Assembly: GCF_000219125.1 (NCBI RefSeq)
Contig: NZ_AFGF01000205.1
Span: 1 to 36,815 of the forward strand
DNA length: 36,815 nucleotides
Origin: Acetonema longum DSM 6540
GTDB taxonomy: Bacteria; Bacillota; Negativicutes; Sporomusales; Acetonemataceae
Direction: 5' to 3'
A model generated the notes under the pieces. That model was not told the DNA's origin and made no database searches. It saw only the letters and a list, made by a program, of their open reading frames with translations. Below are positions 16,674 to 25,531 of the stretch, in pieces (within the stretch, counting starts at the first letter, position 1; each line of letters begins with the position of its first letter). The translations under genes were made by a program, and so were the position numbers.

Positions 16674-18023
16674 GTGGTCACGCACAAACTGAAACAAAAA
16701 CTGCTGACCCTGGCGGTTGTATCCCTGGTCGGTTTCGCTGGGATTGCCTCTGCGGCTGCTCCCAATCCCTTTGGCGATGTTCCTGCCCGGCATTGGACGT
16801 ACGAAGCCGTCAATAAACTCATCAGGGAGGGAGTGATTGATGGTGAAGGAACCGGCAGTTTTACAGACAGCCGCCTGGTTACCCGTTATGAAATGGCGCA
16901 AATGGTTGCCCGGGCCCTATGGAATAAGGAGAAAGCCAGTGGCGCAGATCAGGAACTGATTGACAAACTGGCGGCCGAATTTGCCAATGAGCTGAATACT
17001 CTGGGAGTACATACGGATGCGGCGGAAAAGAAAAGGGAAAAGATCACTGTCTGGGGATTCCTGCATTTATCCGGGCAGGGATGGGATAACAGCGGTGATT
17101 TTCAGAATTCAACCGCTGCCACCGGCGATACGCCTCACGCCAATGACGGCTTTTATCCGGCCATTGGTATTGATTTGTTTATCAGTTACCGGGTCAGTGA
17201 TGCCTGGCAAATCATCATTGAGGACGAAGCTGTCAGGGATTTGCGGTCGGGGGGATACTGGTCGCCTGAAGCGGAAGGGATTGTGGGCGCGTCCCAGCGC
17301 GCCGGCCAGATGTACGCTGATGGCACAATGGGCGCAACTGCAGTGAAGGCCGGCAGGTTTGATTATGGTGCGGCCTACGGTTTAATGGTGGCGGCGGGCC
17401 GGAAGGGGATCAACGGCGTCCAGCTGGCCAGCGGCGATAAATATAAGAAAACCTTTACCTACGGTTACTTCCGGCGGGGCTGGACCGGCAACGCTACCAA
17501 CCCCAAGCTCATTTCGTCCCAAACGGATAATCGTTATGCAGCCTTTGGCTACGATGCGCCTCTCGCTCCTGATGCCAACTTTAAAGCAGCCTATCACAAC
17601 ATCACCAATGATGGCTCGGATGCAGACGTATTCGCCGATCACATCAGACTGTGGGAAGTGGGCGCCGACAAAATGATCGGCAAGGATCTGCAGTTATTTG
17701 CCACGTATGGTCAAAGTAATGCCGGTACACAAAACAAAGCCTATATCGCGGGAGTCAACTATAAGCGCGCCGACCTCAGCGTGCCGGGCTCCTACGGTCT
17801 TACGGCGCGTTATATCCGGGCCGAAGCCCAGTCCTCCATTGCACCGGATAACTATTGGGTGTCAAAATACGACTGGGGACTGCAAGGGCCGGAGTTAAGC
17901 GGCTTGCTCATGTTCGATAAAAATTTCGGCATGACGTTCTGGCTCGTTTCGCTGAAGGCCACCGACGGCGTTCACTCCGGCAAATTGAAGACAGTCAAAG
18001 CCGAACTGGATTACTTCTTTTAA
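16674..18023 (+). CDS. SLH-domain outer-membrane porin (OmpM/Slp-like)
   Basis: 449-residue exported protein. A signal peptide (about residues 1-27, ending ASAAA) is followed by one S-layer homology domain (NPFGDVPARHWTYEAVNKLI to about residue 90), a short helical linker (about 95-120), and a long stretch of alternating hydrophobic/polar beta strands rich in Gly, Tyr and Asp. It ends in an aromatic-rich strand, YFF, as in beta-barrel porins. In Negativicutes such proteins bind peptidoglycan-linked polyamine through the SLH domain while the barrel spans the outer membrane. The GTG start follows GAGGGGGAGA. It may be the outer-membrane pore for the substrate of the upstream MFS cluster. The divergent gene end at 18032 is only 8 bases away with no visible terminator. 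Confidence 0.88.
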   Translation: MVTHKLKQKLLTLAVVSLVGFAGIASAAAPNPFGDVPARHWTYEAVNKLIREGVIDGEGTGSFTDSRLVTRYEMAQMVARALWNKEKASGADQELIDKLAAEFANELNTLGVHTDAAEKKREKITVWGFLHLSGQGWDNSGDFQNSTAATGDTPHANDGFYPAIGIDLFISYRVSDAWQIIIEDEAVRDLRSGGYWSPEAEGIVGASQRAGQMYADGTMGATAVKAGRFDYGAAYGLMVAAGRKGINGVQLASGDKYKKTFTYGYFRRGWTGNATNPKLISSQTDNRYAAFGYDAPLAPDANFKAAYHNITNDGSDADVFADHIRLWEVGADKMIGKDLQLFATYGQSNAGTQNKAYIAGVNYKRADLSVPGSYGLTARYIRAEAQSSIAPDNYWVSKYDWGLQGPELSGLLMFDKNFGMTFWLVSLKATDGVHSGKLKTVKAELDYFF

Positions 18024-18031
18024 CCGGCCGG

Positions 18032-19531
18032 CTACTTTATCTTTTTGGCGCACTGGTAAGCCGCCGCGAGGGCGCCGGGGATGCCGCCGATCTGCATCGC
18101 CCAGCAGGAGCCTATGAACAAGTTTTTCACCGGCGTTTCTATATTCACGCTCAGGGTGCTTTTATAGAACTTCTTGTTGGGGTTCCAGCTCCAGGCAGAG
18201 CTGGCGCCATCAGAGTTTTTGGTGAATCTTTCATAGGTCAGCGGCGTTGCGGCGTCCTGATATCCAATCCATTCTTTCAAACCGGGAACTAGTCGGGAGG
18301 CGTTGTCAATCACCGCCTCCATTGCTTTTGTCTTCAATTGGCCGTATACTTCCCGGTCGCTGTTGCCCCAGTTGTTCATCCAACGGCAGGGTGTCACAAC
18401 CTGCAGCATCAGTGAGGATTTTCCCGGCGGGGCATGACGGGGGTTGATCATGGACGGTGAATAAAGGGAAACAGCGGCCTTGCTGAAAAACGCTTCATCG
18501 GCGGTGCTGTTCATGTCGCAGCCAGGCTTGTCCTCCAGTCCAAATACATGAGGCGTCTTCATAGTCTCAGCCAAGACGTCATTAGACAGATTCAACCCCA
18601 AATAGACTGTGAAGACGCCCTCAGACACAGCGGCCTGGCTGATTTTATCCCGGAGGGCCTGGGGAACCGGGGTCTGGCCGTCTAACAGAGTCAGGAAGAT
18701 TTTCTTATAATCCCCGGCCGCAATCACATAATCTGCGGCATAAATGGCATTTTGGCAGGATACGCCTGCTGCAATCCCATTTTGAACGATGATTCTGTCC
18801 ACATAGGAGTTCAGGCGCAGATTCCCGCCCGATTTCCGGAATTTTTCTGCCAGCAGATCAGCCCAGGACTGCATGCCGCCTTTTACCGTCCAGAGGTCGG
18901 TAAACATCGCCACTAAGGCAGCCCCCAGGAACATAGCCGGCATATCCGGGTAACCCAGCCGACTGAACAGCCGGAAGAGCTTGGTATCCTTTGCAAAATA
19001 TTTTGCGGCAAAGTCCGATGTGGTCATATTGCCATACTGCTTCGACAGTTTCATCCAATTGGGGCCGTTCAAAATGTAAGGAAGAATTGCCTTTGCCATT
19101 TCAAACCCATTGCAAAGAAACGGCATGGGCTGACCCGCATTCTCCATCAAGGCGACCAACTTGTCCAGCTCGAAAAAAAACGCATCCAAGTTTGCCTGGT
19201 CGGCCGGGAACCCGGCGTACAGTATTTTCTTAAAATCATCATAGGTCTCCGGCGTTCCGTCAAGGCCCTCTGAAACCAACCGGGTTTTCAATTTTACAAA
19301 TTCGATCTGATCCAGCAATCCGATGTCTTTCATTGCCTTACATACCGATGCCGAATCTTCAAAGGAAATAGCGCCGCTTTCAAAGTAATACCCTTTCCGG
19401 TAAAACCCGGCGGTATAGCCGCCAGGTGTGAGGTAAGCTTCAAAGATGGTTACGTTGTGTCCCTTCTTTGTCAGCAGGTTGCCGGCAATCAGACCGCCGA
19501 TCCCTGCGCCGACGATGATAATCCGTTTCAT
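18032..19531 (-). CDS. Phytoene desaturase-like FAD-dependent oxidoreductase
   Basis: 499-residue flavoprotein of the CrtI/phytoene desaturase-like family. The FAD-binding dinucleotide fold is VGAGIGGLIAGNLLTKKGH at residues 6-24, with an acidic residue closing strand 2 (IFEAYLTPGG). A substrate-domain insertion with aromatic residues is in the middle, and the C-terminal flavin motif is NLFIGSCWAMQIGGIPGAL. Members isomerise, saturate or desaturate polyprenyl or other lipophilic chains; no other carotenoid gene is nearby, so the substrate is open. It converges on the porin gene and lies 41 bases downstream of the next minus-strand gene's start side, probably as a separate unit. Confidence 0.85.
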   Translation of the reverse strand: MKRIIIVGAGIGGLIAGNLLTKKGHNVTIFEAYLTPGGYTAGFYRKGYYFESGAISFEDSASVCKAMKDIGLLDQIEFVKLKTRLVSEGLDGTPETYDDFKKILYAGFPADQANLDAFFFELDKLVALMENAGQPMPFLCNGFEMAKAILPYILNGPNWMKLSKQYGNMTTSDFAAKYFAKDTKLFRLFSRLGYPDMPAMFLGAALVAMFTDLWTVKGGMQSWADLLAEKFRKSGGNLRLNSYVDRIIVQNGIAAGVSCQNAIYAADYVIAAGDYKKIFLTLLDGQTPVPQALRDKISQAAVSEGVFTVYLGLNLSNDVLAETMKTPHVFGLEDKPGCDMNSTADEAFFSKAAVSLYSPSMINPRHAPPGKSSLMLQVVTPCRWMNNWGNSDREVYGQLKTKAMEAVIDNASRLVPGLKEWIGYQDAATPLTYERFTKNSDGASSAWSWNPNKKFYKSTLSVNIETPVKNLFIGSCWAMQIGGIPGALAAAYQCAKKIK

Positions 19532-19572
19532 TCTTTCCGCCCCCTTTCTGTTTCGGCCGGAATAAAATTTGA

Positions 19573-22500
19573 TTAAAAAAGGCCGTCTTGTTTGTAGGAA
19601 GAGGTTTGCCTGGGGGTAAAAGCTTTCTCTCTTATCAGCTGTTCTTTGTCGATAGCGGCGACAAAAGGCGAAACCGAGCGGGAGACCAGCAGGATCAATT
19701 CGTCCTGCGCCCTGGTTATCCCTACATAGAAAAGCCGCCTCTCTTCCTCCGGATCACAACCGGAGCTGCTGTTGCGCAAAGGAATCGTATCTTCATTTAC
19801 ACCGCAGATGAATACCACAGGGAATTCAAGACCCTTGGCGGCATGCATCGTCATTAAGGACACCGCTTCACTGGAATATACCTTGCCGCTGCTGCGGACC
19901 AGGTCGCTGTCCTGCCCAAGCGCCAGATTCTGCAGAAAAGCCGGCATGGTGTCATGCATCACTGCCATATTGAATAAGAGTTCCAGGGAGCCGGTGACGG
20001 ATACATCCTTTTCCTGCATCCAGGCAGCAATCGTTTTCCAGGGTTTTTCCTTCCGGATGACCGGATCATAGCGCTGCAGCATGGTGCGGAATCCCTCAAG
20101 GCCGTCCCTGGGAGGCCGCACATTCTCTAAAATCTTGATCAGGGCTGGCAGACTTCTTTTCCCGGCAGCATAACTTTCCATAATCCCGGGGGCCCCTTTC
20201 ATCCCATCCTGACCGACGGCTTTCAGGCATAGCAAGAGGGAAGCCAAATCCTCCGGATTCAGCAAAAACCGGAAAAAGGCAACCGCCTCCCGCACGGCAC
20301 TGTCGGCCAGGAAATCTTCCCGGCCGGCCACGGTATAGGGGATTCCCTCTTTAATCAGGCACTGTTCCAATACCTGCGCCTGGCGGTTGGTGCGGTATAA
20401 TACGGCAATATCCGAAAAGCCTCTGGCCTGTTTGGTCTGGGGCTTTTTCTTATGGGACGCGGCCAGACCGTGAGCGTCCAGCATATCGATGCCGCCCACC
20501 AGGCGGTTGATTTCCTTGGCCACAAACAAAGCCTCGGAAAAATCGCTGTCCGCTGCCACCAACCGGATTTTGGCGCCGCTTCCTCGGACAGCTTCCAGGG
20601 GGGCTGGCTCGCCTGAGATTTTCCGAGAGATGACTCCTTTGGCGGCTGCCAGGACTTCCGGTGTGGAACGGTAATTTTGCGTCAGTCTGACTTGGCGGAT
20701 GCCGGGAGAGTCTTTGATAAACCTGTCAAAATAGCGGCTGTCTGAGCCACGGAAGCCGTAAATCGACTGGTCCGGGTCGCCGATAATAAAGATGCTTTGG
20801 CTGTTTTTGCCCCATTGCTGAATCAAACGGTATTGGACCTCATTGATATCCTGAAACTCATCCACCAGCAGGCAGACGAACGGTTTTTTTTCCTTGCCGC
20901 CGGCTAAAACGTCTGCGGTTGGAGCCTCAAACCGCTGCAGAACCTCTAACAGGATGTCGTCATAGTCCATAACGCCGTAATGGGCCAACCGGTCGCGGTA
21001 TGCCTCATATACCCCGGCGGGAATGTCGGATTCTTTCCGGCTGTTCGCCGCCCCGTTTTTCAGCAGCGACAGTCGGCGCAGAACATCCCGCGGGGACTGT
21101 TTTAAAGCCATTCCCTGCAGGACATCCCCCATGATGGCAGAAGCCTGGTCCGGGTCAAGAATGGTGACGCTGTTCTTGCCCCGCCACTCAGACAGCATTT
21201 TCAGGCAGATGGCGTGGAAGGTGCCGATGGTCATAGCAGCGGCGGTGCGTTTACTGCCAAAGTGTTTTTCCAGGCGGAGGCGCATCTCCCGGGCGGCCTT
21301 GTTGGTAAAGGTAACGGCCGTGATCTGAGAAGGGGAGACGCCGCATTGTTCCACCAGATAGGCGATACGGGACACCAGGGTTTTGGTTTTGCCGGTTCCG
21401 GGGCCGGCAATGACCGCCAGAGCGGGTTCAGAGGCGGAAACTGCCATCCACTGCTCCGCGTTCAGCCCATAGGGGGCCGTTGAAAAAGGCCTATCTGCGT
21501 CGTTGCTCCTGCGGGTGCGCGCTTCCTCGTCGGGCCTGGCATCTGAACCTTTTTGAACGGGCCCGGATTCCAGACTGGAGATAGGTTTTGCAGTAGCCGG
21601 TTCGGTTGTCGAGGCTTGGGGCGCCTCGATAAAGCATAGCTGGCCGGACAGTTGGTCGATTTCACTTTTGTCCAGGATCTTCACTTTGCCGTATTCGCCA
21701 TCGTAGCCTGATTGAATCTCAACCTGGCCGCAGCGTAAGCGGCGGATGCCCTCGGCGATGCAGGCTCCTGCCGCCCGTTCAATATCCGGCAGGCTTGCTT
21801 CCCGCAGGATGAAAAATTCCGGGCCCAAACTGCTGAGCAGATCGCCGTACTTTTTCTGCACTTTTTTGCTGGCTGTGGTAGCGCCGATAGAAGCGGCGAT
21901 TACCTCAGCCAGAGGAACCAGGCTTTCAAAATGCTTGGCGACCGTTGGCACGAATCCTTCCTCCCGGTCAGCCAGAACTTCCACCCGGTGCAACACCCCT
22001 ACGGTAATTCTGCCGCCGCATACCGGGCAAATGCCGCCGGCATCCCTGGTTTGGCTGGGCTTCCAGCAGACATGGCAATTTCTGTGACCATCGTAGTGGT
22101 ATTTGCCCTCATGGGGGAAAAACTCAATGGTGCCATAGAATTCCTGGGTATGGCGGTTTTTTAACGCCTGGAGCATGGCCGGATAGGAAATCTGAGTGTT
22201 GAACAGATTGACTTCCCGCCCCAGATTAGCCGGGGAATGGGCGTCAGAATTAGACACCAGCGTAAACCGGTCCAGAGCCGAGAGCCGCCAATTCATCGGC
22301 GGATCAGAGGACAGGCCGGTTTCCAAGGCATAGATATGGTCAGTCAGATCCCCAAAACACTCGTAGATGTCGTCGAAACCGGAATAAGCCCCAAACAGGG
22401 AAAAATGCGGCGTCCAGATGTGAGCCGGGATAAAAATAGCCTCAGGGCAGCTATCCAGCACGATCTCCAGCAAGTCCCGGCTGTCCAGTCCCAGGATGGG

Positions 22501-22899
22501 GCGCCCGTCCGAACGAACATTGCCGATAGCCTCCAGGCGGCGGGAGATCACTTCAGCCTGCTCCAGGCCAGGGAGCAGGACTACGTTATGAACCTTTCTC
22601 ACCCGTCCGTTTTTTTTATAGATGGAACTGATTTCACCGGAGATGATAAACTGCGGCGCAATATCCCCGCCGGCCACCTGCCCCGATTGACGATATTCGT
22701 CCTTTAAGGCATACAGGCCCTCGCCAGAGGGAATCAGTTTGTCCTTGAGCTCCTGCCGCCAGGCTGGATGGGTAAAGTCTCCGGTTCCCAGCACTTGAAT
22801 CCCCTTGCGTCTGGCCCAAAAATCCAGCATTTCCGGCGAGCAGTCCTTGCTGGTAGCCCGGGAGTATTTGGAATGAATGTGTAAATCAGCAATAAACAT
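19573..22899 (-). CDS. Endonuclease Q-like PHP domain fused to UvrD/PcrA helicase
   Basis: 1108 residues with two modules. Residues 1 to about 425 form a PHP-type metallo-nuclease of the TIGR00375/EndoQ family: DLHIHSKYSRATSKD, GTGDFTHPAW, PAHIWTPHFSLFG, SNSDAHSP, and a zinc site with CHVC and CPVCG at about residues 275-297. EndoQ cleaves DNA at deaminated bases. Residues about 478-1100 form a superfamily 1 helicase: GPGTGKTK, LLVDEFQDIN, GDPDQSIYGFRG, LTQNYRS, MTMHAAKGLEFPVVF and GITRAQDEL. The linker (about 445-476) is encoded by a palindromic repeat. The fusion implies coupled nicking and unwinding in repair of uracil- or hypoxanthine-containing DNA; that role is inferred. Length argues against a joined-gene artefact, as the frame is unbroken. 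Confidence 0.9.
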   Translation of the reverse strand: MFIADLHIHSKYSRATSKDCSPEMLDFWARRKGIQVLGTGDFTHPAWRQELKDKLIPSGEGLYALKDEYRQSGQVAGGDIAPQFIISGEISSIYKKNGRVRKVHNVVLLPGLEQAEVISRRLEAIGNVRSDGRPILGLDSRDLLEIVLDSCPEAIFIPAHIWTPHFSLFGAYSGFDDIYECFGDLTDHIYALETGLSSDPPMNWRLSALDRFTLVSNSDAHSPANLGREVNLFNTQISYPAMLQALKNRHTQEFYGTIEFFPHEGKYHYDGHRNCHVCWKPSQTRDAGGICPVCGGRITVGVLHRVEVLADREEGFVPTVAKHFESLVPLAEVIAASIGATTASKKVQKKYGDLLSSLGPEFFILREASLPDIERAAGACIAEGIRRLRCGQVEIQSGYDGEYGKVKILDKSEIDQLSGQLCFIEAPQASTTEPATAKPISSLESGPVQKGSDARPDEEARTRRSNDADRPFSTAPYGLNAEQWMAVSASEPALAVIAGPGTGKTKTLVSRIAYLVEQCGVSPSQITAVTFTNKAAREMRLRLEKHFGSKRTAAAMTIGTFHAICLKMLSEWRGKNSVTILDPDQASAIMGDVLQGMALKQSPRDVLRRLSLLKNGAANSRKESDIPAGVYEAYRDRLAHYGVMDYDDILLEVLQRFEAPTADVLAGGKEKKPFVCLLVDEFQDINEVQYRLIQQWGKNSQSIFIIGDPDQSIYGFRGSDSRYFDRFIKDSPGIRQVRLTQNYRSTPEVLAAAKGVISRKISGEPAPLEAVRGSGAKIRLVAADSDFSEALFVAKEINRLVGGIDMLDAHGLAASHKKKPQTKQARGFSDIAVLYRTNRQAQVLEQCLIKEGIPYTVAGREDFLADSAVREAVAFFRFLLNPEDLASLLLCLKAVGQDGMKGAPGIMESYAAGKRSLPALIKILENVRPPRDGLEGFRTMLQRYDPVIRKEKPWKTIAAWMQEKDVSVTGSLELLFNMAVMHDTMPAFLQNLALGQDSDLVRSSGKVYSSEAVSLMTMHAAKGLEFPVVFICGVNEDTIPLRNSSSGCDPEEERRLFYVGITRAQDELILLVSRSVSPFVAAIDKEQLIREKAFTPRQTSSYKQDGLF
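21473..21564 (-). repeat. Palindromic repeat, short form, translated in frame inside the PHP-helicase gene
   Basis: About 92 bp bounded by 17-bp imperfect inverted repeats (GGGCCCGTTCAAAAAGG read on the minus strand; 15 of 17 match). On the minus strand it continues GTTCAGATGCCAGGC and CGACGAGGA, and ends GACGCAGATAGG before TTTTTCAACGG. The same blocks occur in the copies at 31609 and 32054. Here the middle segment found in those copies is missing, and the frame stays open, contributing residues such as GPVQKGSDARPDEEARTRR to the interdomain linker. Confidence 0.8.
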
Positions 22900-23029
22900 T
22901 ATGATACCTCGGCAATAAAAAATTGTAGTCTCTTTGAATTGTATCCTGTCTTTCTACATGTCACATTCTCACAAAACAGCAAAAATCCTGCATTTTGCCA
23001 ATTCACCATTTTGCCTCTTTCTTCCTGGT

Positions 23030-23105
23030 TTTACCTAACGTTAATCTAAATTAACATACTTTTAATTTGGCTTTAACCTAACCAACAGGCAAGAGCTACT
23101 ATAAT
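23030..23105 (+). promoter_or_regulatory. Pho box and -10 element upstream of alkaline phosphatase
   Basis: TTA(A/C)-type hexamers recur at 10-11-base spacing: TTACCT (23031), TTAATC (23041), TTAACA (23051), TTAATT (23062) and TTAACC (23073). This is the direct-repeat pattern bound by PhoP-type response regulators in Firmicutes. A perfect TATAAT follows at 23100-23105 with no good -35, as expected for an activator-dependent promoter. The downstream gene is an alkaline phosphatase, which supports the call. Confidence 0.75.
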
Positions 23106-23147
23106 AAAAGCGGAGACATGCAAAAGAATGACAAGGGAGGAATGGAT

Positions 23148-24941
23148 TTGTTCAGCAACCTCTTACTTTCTCGATTGTGGTCCAAAGTTTTTGCGAAATC
23201 TCTGGCAGTTACCCTGATTGTTTCACTCTTAAGCAGCGGCTTGGTTATTGCTGCCCCGTCTGCCAGCCCTATTACTGTACTGCCCATTGACAATGCCAAA
23301 TTTGCCCTGGGGCAGAAATTTGATTTTTTGATTGAAGTAAAAGGCGCCGCCAGTTCCGCTATGACTGTAACCGTCAATGGACAGGCCGCCGACCAATACT
23401 TTGGCAAACCGGCTGTTGCCAAACTGGACGGGACGCTGGGAACCTACCGGGTGAATGACGTAGCTTTCACCAAGGCCGGCAAGATCGAAGTCACGGTGCA
23501 AGCCGCCACTCAGGACGGAGCTAAGACCCGAACCGTCCGTTACGACGTAGTTGACACTGCCAAAAAACGCGCTAAAAACGTTATCCTGTTTATAGGAGAC
23601 GGCATGAGCCTCCAGGCCCGGCAAATGGCCCGGATTCTTTCCCAGGGCCTGACCGAAGGGAAATATAACGGCCTCCTGGAAATGGAAAAAATGTCCAACC
23701 TGGCCCTCATCACCACTTCCGGCTATGATTCCCTGGTCACTGATTCGGCCAACGCCGCCTCCGCTTACGCTACCGGGCATAAATCCGTGGTTAATGCTAT
23801 GGGCGTCTATGCCGACAGCACCAAAGATCCCTTTGACGATCCCAAGGTCGAGAACATCATCGAAATTGTGAAGCGTACCCGCGGCATGGCTACAGGCTTA
23901 GTCAGCACCGCTAACATTACTGACGCCACGCCGGCCGCTATGGTGGCTCATACCCGCCGCCGGGCCGAGCAGAACTTTATTGCCGAGAATATGCTGAGCG
24001 CGGAGCACCGGCCTGACGTAATCCTGGGCGGCGGTTCCCGCCACTTTCTCCCCAAGTCCGTACCCGGCTCCAAACGCACTGACAACAAGAATCTCATTGA
24101 GGAATTCAAAAAGCAGGGATATGTTTTCTCCGGCACCAAATCCGATTTGTTGGATACCCCGTCTAACGCCACCAAACTCCTGGGACTGTATCAGCTGGAC
24201 AACATGAATGTCTACATTGACCGGGAGATGCTGAAGAACCCCAAGGTCCTGGGCGGCTTCAATGATCAGCCCAACCTGATGCAAATGACCAAAAAAGCCA
24301 TCGACGTTTTAAGCAAAAACCCTAACGGGTTTTTCCTGATGGTGGAAGGCGCCAGCATTGACAAGCAACTGCATGCGGTTGACTGGCAGAGAGCCACCTA
24401 TGACACCATCGAAATGGATAAAGCCATTGGCATTGCCAAAGAATTTGCCAAGAAAAATAATGATACCCTGATCATTGTAGTGGCTGACCACGCTCACGGC
24501 GCCAGCATCACCGGCACCTATCACGAGCTGGACGGCAAAAGCGGCCGGGAAGCTGTCCGCACCTATGCGGATTCGATCCTGCCCACCTATGAAGACAAAG
24601 ATCAGGACGGATTCCCCGATGACCCTAACCCCAGCGTAACCTTGGCTGTTCATTTCGCCAACCATCCCGACTACAATGAAAACTATCAGTTTAAGGAAGT
24701 GCCCACAGTACCGGCCATCATGGCTAACGGCAAGGCTGTCGCCAATCCACAGGTGAAAGGCGAATTCCGTCCCGGCAACATCCCCGCTTCCGACTCCTCC
24801 GAAGTTCATTCGGCAGATGATATACCCTTGACTGCCGATGGTCCCGGCGCCGATCATTTTAACGGCATTATGGACAACACTGAAGTATTCTTCGGCATTG
24901 TGAAAGCCCTGGGTATAGACGGCAAGCGCAATCTGAAATAA
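23148..24941 (+). CDS. Exported alkaline phosphatase (PhoA family)
   Basis: About 597 residues. A long signal peptide or anchor (hydrophobic core LAVTLIVSLLSSGLVIAA) precedes an Ig-like beta domain (about residues 35-130) and the alkaline phosphatase catalytic domain. Motifs are NVILFIGDGMS (metal ligand Asp), VTDSANAASAYATGHKS with the nucleophile Ser, VEGASIDKQLHAVDW, VVADHAHG, and DGPGADHFNG with the late His. It hydrolyses phosphomonoesters outside the cytoplasm and needs zinc and magnesium. The ATG at 23118 lies only 13 bases after the -10 box. AAGGGAGG at 23133-23140 fits the TTG at 23148, so I chose that. It is first in an apparent four-gene unit with the DUF3299-like gene and the ABC pair. 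Confidence 0.9.
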   Translation: MFSNLLLSRLWSKVFAKSLAVTLIVSLLSSGLVIAAPSASPITVLPIDNAKFALGQKFDFLIEVKGAASSAMTVTVNGQAADQYFGKPAVAKLDGTLGTYRVNDVAFTKAGKIEVTVQAATQDGAKTRTVRYDVVDTAKKRAKNVILFIGDGMSLQARQMARILSQGLTEGKYNGLLEMEKMSNLALITTSGYDSLVTDSANAASAYATGHKSVVNAMGVYADSTKDPFDDPKVENIIEIVKRTRGMATGLVSTANITDATPAAMVAHTRRRAEQNFIAENMLSAEHRPDVILGGGSRHFLPKSVPGSKRTDNKNLIEEFKKQGYVFSGTKSDLLDTPSNATKLLGLYQLDNMNVYIDREMLKNPKVLGGFNDQPNLMQMTKKAIDVLSKNPNGFFLMVEGASIDKQLHAVDWQRATYDTIEMDKAIGIAKEFAKKNNDTLIIVVADHAHGASITGTYHELDGKSGREAVRTYADSILPTYEDKDQDGFPDDPNPSVTLAVHFANHPDYNENYQFKEVPTVPAIMANGKAVANPQVKGEFRPGNIPASDSSEVHSADDIPLTADGPGADHFNGIMDNTEVFFGIVKALGIDGKRNLK

Positions 24942-24963
24942 ATAGGGCGGAGGCAGAACCATT

Positions 24964-25506
24964 ATGGGAAATACCATATTGCGGATGATAAGCATTTCGA
25001 CGCTGAGTTGCGTTATTGCGTCCGCTTCGGCTCTGCCCGCTGAGAGAACGGTTCCTGTACAGGAACCGTCTCTTTTCTCATTGGCGGGCGGCATGAAGCG
25101 GGCCGAGGCATCTGATTGGCCCTGGCAGCAGCCGGCCACGCCCCTGGCTTTTGAGGAAATGTACAGCGGTGCTTCCGCCTTAGGACTGCAGCTTTCCGAA
25201 AAGCTGCAGTCTCTGGAGGGAAAGAGGGTGGTCATGACCGGTTTCATGGCTCCGCCCCTAAAGCCGACTCTGTCCTTTTTCGTCCTGACACAGGCCCCCA
25301 TGGCTATTTGCCCCTTTTGCTCCAGTGACGCCGACTGGCCCATGGATATTGTCGTGGTGAAACTGGAGCAGCCTGTGACGGCCCTGCCTTTTGACCGGCC
25401 CATCCGCGTGACCGGTCTGCTGGAACTGGGCAACCAAATGGACCCGGAAACAGGCTTTGTCAGTTTGGTGCGGATTAGGGCCGATCATACTGAGAAAGCA
25501 GAGTGA
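24964..25506 (+). CDS. Exported small protein, DUF3299-like
   Basis: 180 residues with an N-terminal signal-like segment (MISISTLSCVIASASALPA). The conserved C-terminal half runs GKRVVMTGFMAPPLKPTLS, then ICPFCSSD (CxxC), DIVVVKL and IRVTGLLELGNQMDPETGF. This resembles the DUF3299 family, small periplasmic proteins often encoded with a LolD-like ATPase and an FtsX-like permease. The CPFC pair could bind metal or be redox-active. It starts 22 bases after the phosphatase with a GGCGGAGG site and precedes the ATPase by 25 bases. The function is not established; zinc handling is inferred from neighbours. Confidence 0.7.
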   Translation: MGNTILRMISISTLSCVIASASALPAERTVPVQEPSLFSLAGGMKRAEASDWPWQQPATPLAFEEMYSGASALGLQLSEKLQSLEGKRVVMTGFMAPPLKPTLSFFVLTQAPMAICPFCSSDADWPMDIVVVKLEQPVTALPFDRPIRVTGLLELGNQMDPETGFVSLVRIRADHTEKAE

Positions 25507-25531
25507 AGAGGGGAACGGAGGGTGCAATACT

